64,000 nucleotides of DNA. Source: Bacteroidota bacterium (GTDB lineage: Bacteria > Bacteroidota > Ignavibacteria > Kryptoniales > JAKASW01). This document shows, one piece after another, positions 59,387-64,000 of the stretch; position 1 is the stretch's first letter, and each line of letters starts with the position of its first letter. The translations under genes and the position numbers were made by a program. Below the pieces are notes generated by a model that searched no databases, had not been told where the DNA came from, and worked only from the letters and a program-made list of their open reading frames with translations. Location: assembly GCA_021845665.1 (NCBI GenBank), contig JAJZVO010000006.1:49503-113502 (forward strand), given 5' to 3'.

Positions 59387-62300
59387 ATGCAAGCAGAACG
59401 TCTGGTGATATTGGGGATTTGTGTCTTCTTCTTAACGTCCTCAGCCATCGCGCAAGAGCTGCGTTCAGTGACAGTATTATCACAGACAGGGAGCTCAGTT
59501 ACGGTAGAGGTGACGCCCGACTCGCTGTATGCGGATACGGTGACGGTCAACGGCGAGAAAGGACTGGAGCTTTCATATAGGGGGGCAGTCCCGGAGTTCA
59601 ATTCGCACGGCGGTTATATGCGTGAGTTCATACCGGTATTCGTTGGAGTGTTTTCAAGGCAGATACAGGTGCAGGTGCTCCGGACCGACTACAGCAGCAT
59701 TCAGATGCTTGCGCCGACAAGAAGCCCGAAGTATCCGCCGGAGCTGAAGGCGAGAGTTGTAAGCCAGTTTGTAGGCTACGACCAGCCGTTCGAGCAGAGG
59801 AAGCACCTGGTGAGCAGGATAAGGGTTTATCCGTACTCGTATGACAGCACGACGGGAACGTACGAGCTGCTGAGGAAGGCAGTGATCCAGGTGACGTCAG
59901 TAGGAAGCGGAGTGACGACGGAGACGATGCCGAGAGACCCGTTGATGTCGAACCTGCTGGTGAACTATGGACAGGTACAGAACGCAGTAGTAGCAGGCCC
60001 TGCGCGGTTGTATAAGACGGAGGCGTCGAGCGTACTAGCCCAGGGCACATGGTACAAGATGGCGGTTTTGCAGAACGGGATGTACAAGGTGACGTACTCA
60101 GAGCTAAAGGGAGCGGGAGTGCCGATAGATAATGTGGATATGAGCACGATAAAGGTATACAACAACGGAGGCCGCCAGCTGCCGGAGGATCCAAACGCAC
60201 CGAGGATAAACGATTTACTGGAGAATGCGATATACGTGTACGATGCGAACGGGACGGGAAAGTTCGGTCAGAACGATTACATAGTGTTCTACGGGAAGGG
60301 GACGAAGGGATGGAGTCAGGCGCCGAGTACGAGGACGGTATCGGATACGGCACTGCACTATACGAACGCTTACTCAGATACTAATTATTATTTTCTGACA
60401 TGGGGAGGCGGAACTGGTGAGCGGATGGCGGTAGTGCCGAGCGTACACGCGACGAGTTATTACCGGCCACAGACGTTCACATCAGGAGTATTCCAGGATA
60501 CTTCGATGTTCAACCTAGTCGGGTCGGGACAGGATTGGGTGGGACCTCAACTTCAGCCGCCGGCGGCGGGGGGAGGAAGTTCGAGTTATACATATCAAAA
60601 CATATTGTATGGACTGGACCAGTCAGAGCCGATCACTTACAGGCTTGAGCTTGATGCGAGAAGCGATTACGGCACGACCAATTACTTCGATGTATATGAA
60701 AGCTCAACTGGAGCTCTTCTTGGAAGCGTCGATGGTGGAAACGTCCCATTCTCCGGGGATGCGAGTCTGGAGGACAACTTTGCAAATCCGCTGCCAGTAC
60801 AGACATACCAGGGGAGCGGTAACCTACCCAACGACAAGAGCCAGGTGAACGTTCAGTACTTCGCGAGCTCGGCATCATCGGTGGGCTACATCGATTGGAT
60901 GGAAGTACTGTACCACCGATACTTTCAGTCTGTGGGAGATGTACTGAAGTTTTACGGACCTGATACGACGGCAAACGTTTATTATTCGGTGAGCGGGTTT
61001 TCGGGCAACAACGTGAATGTGTACGATGTGACCGATTTCTCGAATGTTGAAATGATCCAGCCGGACTCTGTGAGCAACGGGACAGCTTACTTCGGTACGC
61101 AGACGCAGTCGGGGACGCAGAAGGAGTTTTATGCGGTAGGGAACAATGGCTACCTGACGGTACCGGCGATAGAGAGCGTTCCGAACTCTAATTTACACGG
61201 GGACCTTGCGGGAGCCGATCTAATAATAGTGACGGCACCGCAGTTTGAGCAACAGGCTCAGACACTGGCGAGTTGGAAGGAGAGCAACGACGGACTGAAG
61301 ACTCAGGTGGCGACGACGACGGATATATACGACGAGTTCGGATGCGGGATACCTGACCCGACAGCGATAAGGGATTTTCTGAAGTATGCGTACACGAATG
61401 ACGTGATAACGCCTTCGTACGTGATACTGTTCGGGTCGGGGACGTACGATTACAAGAGTATTGCGGCGAAGGACACGGAGTTCGTCCCGCCGTATGAGTC
61501 GCCCGAGTCCTTTTATCAACTGGACACCTATTGCACCGACGATTACTTTGTGCAGTTCACCGGACCGTTGAGGCAGACGCCGATCTCGATGGCGATCGGC
61601 AGGCTCCCCGCAAGGTCAACAGCGGATGCAAACGCGATCGTTGCGAAGATAGAGCAATACGAGGCATCGCCGAGCTACGGGACGTGGAGGAACCTCATAA
61701 CGTACGTCGGTGATCAGGGAATCACGACAGTCGGAGTCCCTTCCGACGGGTCGCAATTTACGGATGCTGCCGAGAATTTAGCTCAGTCATATACTCCCTC
61801 TTCATTTGACAAGAGCAAGATTTATCTCGAACTCTATCCGGTGGTCAATACAGCCCAGGGGCGTACCGTACCTCAAGCCGCCGCTGCTATCGTGAACCAG
61901 ATCAACCAAGGCACTCTCCTTATTAATTACGTCGGCCACGGAGCGCCCAACATCTGGTCATATACTAACGTGTGGGACAATGCCGTAACCATTCCTCAAC
62001 TCACAAACAAGGACAGGCTCGCACTTTTTGTAGCTGCGACGTGCGACTTCTCGAGAGACGATAGCCCCTCACAGATAAGCGGAGGAGAACTGCTCGTCAA
62101 TGATCCCAACGGCGGCGCGATAGGTGTTGTCAGCGCTACCAGGGTTGTCTTCTCGATCGAAAATAATCAGATCAACCAGGACCTGTTCAGTTTCCTCTTT
62201 CAACGGGATTCCTTGAGAGAGCCGATCAGGATTGGGCAGGCTTTCTTTGACGCGAAAGAACTGGACTACCAGGCGTATACCTACATAAAATACAATTATC

Positions 62301-63400
62301 TTGGTGACCCGACAGTTCGCCTCGGCATGCCTCGGTACCAGGCGACGATAGATAGTTTGAACGACTCTTCTTTAGTGCAGGTCAGATACATCGAGGCTCT
62401 CGGCAAGGTGGATATCAAGGGAACGGTCTATCATCCCGACGGGTCGGTCTGGAACACCCTATCGAGCACCGGGACCGTAAGGATATACGATTCAGACAGA
62501 CCGGTTTACGTGCCGGAGTGGGGAACGACGTACCAGTTCCAGGGTTCGGTGCTGTTCAACGGCCAGGTGTCGATAACGAACGGGCAGTTCCAGGCAGAGA
62601 CGGTGATACCGAAGGACATCTCGTACAGCGACCAGAATGGAAAGATAGAGATATACTTCGAGGGAGGTGGTTCGGACGGACTTGGTTATACGCGGAACGT
62701 GATAGTGGGAGGTACCGACACGAGCGCGGTGAATAACCACGAGGCTCCGGATATCAGTATATATTTTGATTCGAAGAATTTCAGGAGCGGAGATGTTGTA
62801 TCGAGCAAGCCGACGATGATAGTGGATCTACAGGCTGTGAACGGGCTTAATTTGTCGGACGTGGCGATAGGGCATGGACTGGAAGCGACGTTCGACGGAG
62901 GCCAGCCCGTAAACCTGGCGCCGTATTATACGGGGAAGCTGAACTCATACCAGGCCGGAACGGTGACGTACCCGGTGACCCAGAATTTGAGTTACGGTCG
63001 TCACATGGTGACGGTGCAGGCATTCGACGTATTCAACAACGAGTCGCAGGCGAGCGTGACGTTCGACGTGGAGACTGACACGGCACTGACGATAAGGAAC
63101 GTGTATAACTATCCGGATCCGTTCAGCAGTGGGACGGCGTTCACGTTCCAGAGGAGCGATGCAGGCGGAGTGGGCGAGCCTGTGAATGTGACGATAAAGG
63201 TATTCACGATAAGCGGTAGACTGATAAAGACGATAAAGGCGTATGGGATAACCGACACGTTCGTAAAGATCGACTGGAATGGACTGGACGACGAGGGAGA
63301 CCGTTTGGCGAACGGAGTATATTTGTACACTGTGACTGCCACGACGATAGACGGCAAGTACACGAGCGAGGCGTTGGGTAAGATGGCTGTCCTTCACTGA
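59387..63400 (+). CDS. Gingipain-type C25 peptidase, T9SS PorU-like
   Basis: The ATG at 59387 is followed by a signal peptide (ending SSAIAQE); the product has 1337 residues. A beta-rich N-terminal region (~25-600) precedes the C25 peptidase domain (~620-990) with the catalytic His in YVGHGAPNIWSY and Cys in VAATCDFSRDD. The C-terminus ends in an FlgD/T9SS-type domain (YNYPDPFSSGTAF, GLDDEGDRLANGVYLYTVT). Size and order fit PorU, the sortase that attaches type IX cargo. Codon choice shifts inside the gene: the flanks favour ATA and ACG while the middle (~61.5-62.5 kb) favours ATC and GCC, suggesting a mosaic. Its first 239 mature-coding bases recur at 63762. Confidence 0.85.
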   Translation: MQAERLVILGICVFFLTSSAIAQELRSVTVLSQTGSSVTVEVTPDSLYADTVTVNGEKGLELSYRGAVPEFNSHGGYMREFIPVFVGVFSRQIQVQVLRTDYSSIQMLAPTRSPKYPPELKARVVSQFVGYDQPFEQRKHLVSRIRVYPYSYDSTTGTYELLRKAVIQVTSVGSGVTTETMPRDPLMSNLLVNYGQVQNAVVAGPARLYKTEASSVLAQGTWYKMAVLQNGMYKVTYSELKGAGVPIDNVDMSTIKVYNNGGRQLPEDPNAPRINDLLENAIYVYDANGTGKFGQNDYIVFYGKGTKGWSQAPSTRTVSDTALHYTNAYSDTNYYFLTWGGGTGERMAVVPSVHATSYYRPQTFTSGVFQDTSMFNLVGSGQDWVGPQLQPPAAGGGSSSYTYQNILYGLDQSEPITYRLELDARSDYGTTNYFDVYESSTGALLGSVDGGNVPFSGDASLEDNFANPLPVQTYQGSGNLPNDKSQVNVQYFASSASSVGYIDWMEVLYHRYFQSVGDVLKFYGPDTTANVYYSVSGFSGNNVNVYDVTDFSNVEMIQPDSVSNGTAYFGTQTQSGTQKEFYAVGNNGYLTVPAIESVPNSNLHGDLAGADLIIVTAPQFEQQAQTLASWKESNDGLKTQVATTTDIYDEFGCGIPDPTAIRDFLKYAYTNDVITPSYVILFGSGTYDYKSIAAKDTEFVPPYESPESFYQLDTYCTDDYFVQFTGPLRQTPISMAIGRLPARSTADANAIVAKIEQYEASPSYGTWRNLITYVGDQGITTVGVPSDGSQFTDAAENLAQSYTPSSFDKSKIYLELYPVVNTAQGRTVPQAAAAIVNQINQGTLLINYVGHGAPNIWSYTNVWDNAVTIPQLTNKDRLALFVAATCDFSRDDSPSQISGGELLVNDPNGGAIGVVSATRVVFSIENNQINQDLFSFLFQRDSLREPIRIGQAFFDAKELDYQAYTYIKYNYLGDPTVRLGMPRYQATIDSLNDSSLVQVRYIEALGKVDIKGTVYHPDGSVWNTLSSTGTVRIYDSDRPVYVPEWGTTYQFQGSVLFNGQVSITNGQFQAETVIPKDISYSDQNGKIEIYFEGGGSDGLGYTRNVIVGGTDTSAVNNHEAPDISIYFDSKNFRSGDVVSSKPTMIVDLQAVNGLNLSDVAIGHGLEATFDGGQPVNLAPYYTGKLNSYQAGTVTYPVTQNLSYGRHMVTVQAFDVFNNESQASVTFDVETDTALTIRNVYNYPDPFSSGTAFTFQRSDAGGVGEPVNVTIKVFTISGRLIKTIKAYGITDTFVKIDWNGLDDEGDRLANGVYLYTVTATTIDGKYTSEALGKMAVLH
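59468..59706 (+). repeat. 239-bp near-identical repeat, copy 1
   Basis: This segment, encoding the start of the mature C25 protein, matches 63762-64000 with about three to four differences. The signal-peptide coding parts before it are unrelated. The match continues to the window edge, so the repeat is longer than seen. Confidence 0.9.
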
Positions 63401-63517
63401 TCTGAGGTGGTTCACTCCGCGAACTCGAAGGGAGCCGGGCCGTAGCGGCGAAATCTGTCGATTTCTGCCGCAGCTTGCCACTCCGACAAAGCCGTCCCTT
63501 TTCAGAGGAATCACTCC

Positions 63518-63546
63518 TTGACACATCTGTCGTTTCCTGCTATATT
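63518..63546 (+). promoter_or_regulatory. Consensus-like promoter of the second C25 peptidase gene
   Basis: TTGACA (63518-63523), a 17-bp spacer and TATATT (63541-63546) form a near-perfect sigma-70 promoter. The -10 region also reads TATTTTTG (63543-63550), matching the TAnnTTTG element of Bacteroidota. Transcription would start near 63553, leaving a ~130-nt leader. Confidence 0.75.
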
Positions 63547-63570
63547 TTTGAAAAAGAGGAAACCCTAGCG

Positions 63571-63671
63571 AAGGTTCGTTAAAGGTTTAAAATCGACGTT
63601 GCTGTAGACCTTTGACGAACTTTCCATGCCGAATTGCGGTGCGAAAGGTCTGCACGGAATTCGGCTTTTTT
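63571..63671 (+). promoter_or_regulatory. Attenuator-like leader with competing hairpins
   Basis: Hairpin A pairs 63571-63586 with 63608-63622. A terminator hairpin pairs GCCGAATT (63628-63635) with AATTCGGC (63658-63665), followed by six Ts, just 12 bp before the ATG. A third pairing, AGACCTTT (63606-63613) with AAAGGTCT (63644-63651), excludes both. This is the layout of a conditional terminator. The controlling signal is unknown. Confidence 0.65.
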
Positions 63672-63683
63672 ATTGTGAGGTTA

Positions 63684-64000
63684 ATGAAGAGGCAAATACT
63701 CACCACAGGAATGATCCTCCTGATCGAAGCTGGCATGTCGTTGGCTCGGGACAGTGAGTCGGTGACAGTATTATCGCAGACAGGGAGCTCAGTTACGGTA
63801 GAGGTGACGCCCGACTCGCTGTATGCGGATACGGTGACGGTCAACGGCGAGAAAGGACTGGAGCTTTCATACCGGGGGGCAGTCCCGGAGTTCAATTCGC
63901 ACGGCGGTTATATGCGTGAGTTCATACCGGTATTCGTTGGAGTGTTTTCAAGGCAGATACAGGTGCAGGTGCTCCGGACCGACTACAGCAGCATTCAGAT
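63684..64000 (+). CDS. Second C25 peptidase/PorU-like paralogue (5' part)
   Basis: The ATG at 63684 (GAGG 4 bp upstream) opens a frame that runs off the right edge. It starts with a distinct signal peptide (MKRQILTTGMILLIEAGMSLA) and then, from about residue 27, is almost identical to the mature start of the upstream C25 protein (VTVLSQTGSSVTVEVTPDSL). It is therefore a recent duplicate or a product of gene conversion. The peptidase domain itself is not visible. Confidence 0.85.
   Translation, partial: MKRQILTTGMILLIEAGMSLARDSESVTVLSQTGSSVTVEVTPDSLYADTVTVNGEKGLELSYRGAVPEFNSHGGYMREFIPVFVGVFSRQIQVQVLRTDYSSIQ
63762..64000 (+). repeat. 239-bp near-identical repeat, copy 2
   Basis: Matches 59468-59706 with about three to four substitutions, for example CGCAGAC versus CACAGAC. 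Truncated by the window edge. Confidence 0.9.

Noticed and set aside
59628..60353. Long antisense frame inside the C25 gene
   Set aside because: Ser/Pro-rich composition is a by-product of the codon bias of the sense strand.

Overview
The window suggests an uncultured bacterium of the Bacteroidota/FCB assemblage (Ignavibacteria- or Kapabacteria-like; this is inference). Two signals combine: secreted proteins with type IX secretion features (a gingipain-type C25 peptidase and a YPNPFNP-type C-terminal sorting domain) and a large Dsr/Apr/Qmo sulfur-energy locus. No rRNA or other phylogenetic marker is present, so placement is tentative.

Layout. (a) 1-15.9 kb, plus strand: the 3' end of dsrK, then dsrJ, dsrO and dsrP; a scar of broken genes and a mobile-type repeat (3.5-4.5 kb); a cytidylate-kinase-like gene; qmoA, qmoB, sat, aprB and aprA; a terminator; a small zinc-ribbon gene; a YkgJ-type gene; qmoC; and a small membrane protein. 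Together they encode sulfate activation (Sat), APS reductase (AprBA), its membrane electron partner (QmoABC) and the DsrMKJOP membrane complex. (b) 26.2-16.1 kb, minus strand: precorrin-2 dehydrogenase, a stand-alone four-helix-bundle sensor, SUMT/HemD for siroheme, three tandem TauE/SafE transporter genes (one truncated), a small membrane protein, a c-heme sensor kinase that has lost its catalytic residues, a single receiver protein, and a PEP-synthase-like phosphotransferase with an unusual C-terminus. I read this as an accessory block serving sulfite/sulfate transport, siroheme supply and signalling. (c) 26.5-37.3 kb: glycoside hydrolases (GH31, GH3, a GH29 remnant), a TonB-C/PpiC lipoprotein, an alpha/beta hydrolase and several gene fragments. 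(d) 37.5-47.9 kb: a Reg_prop/Y_Y_Y sensor kinase with its LuxR-type regulator, a T9SS beta-propeller protein, a barrel protein, two lipoproteins, a DUF2231 protein and an exported rubrerythrin. (e) 48.2-58.6 kb: a signalling island with a PAS/GAF kinase, Rcp1-type receiver, REC-PAS kinase, NtrC-type regulator, CheW-like protein, ECF sigma factor and a pseudo-receiver. (f) 58.8-64 kb: a MITE-like insertion, tRNA-Glu, a C25 peptidase gene, and the start of a near-identical paralogue behind a promoter and attenuator-like leader.

The direction of sulfur metabolism (reductive or oxidative) cannot be settled here, because dsrAB, dsrC, dsrD, dsrEFH and dsrL are not in view. The most unusual items are the sensor kinase with lost catalytic residues and its neighbouring phosphotransferase, the attenuator-like leader of the second C25 gene, the MITE with an 8-bp target duplication, and the oppositely oriented 165-bp repeats.
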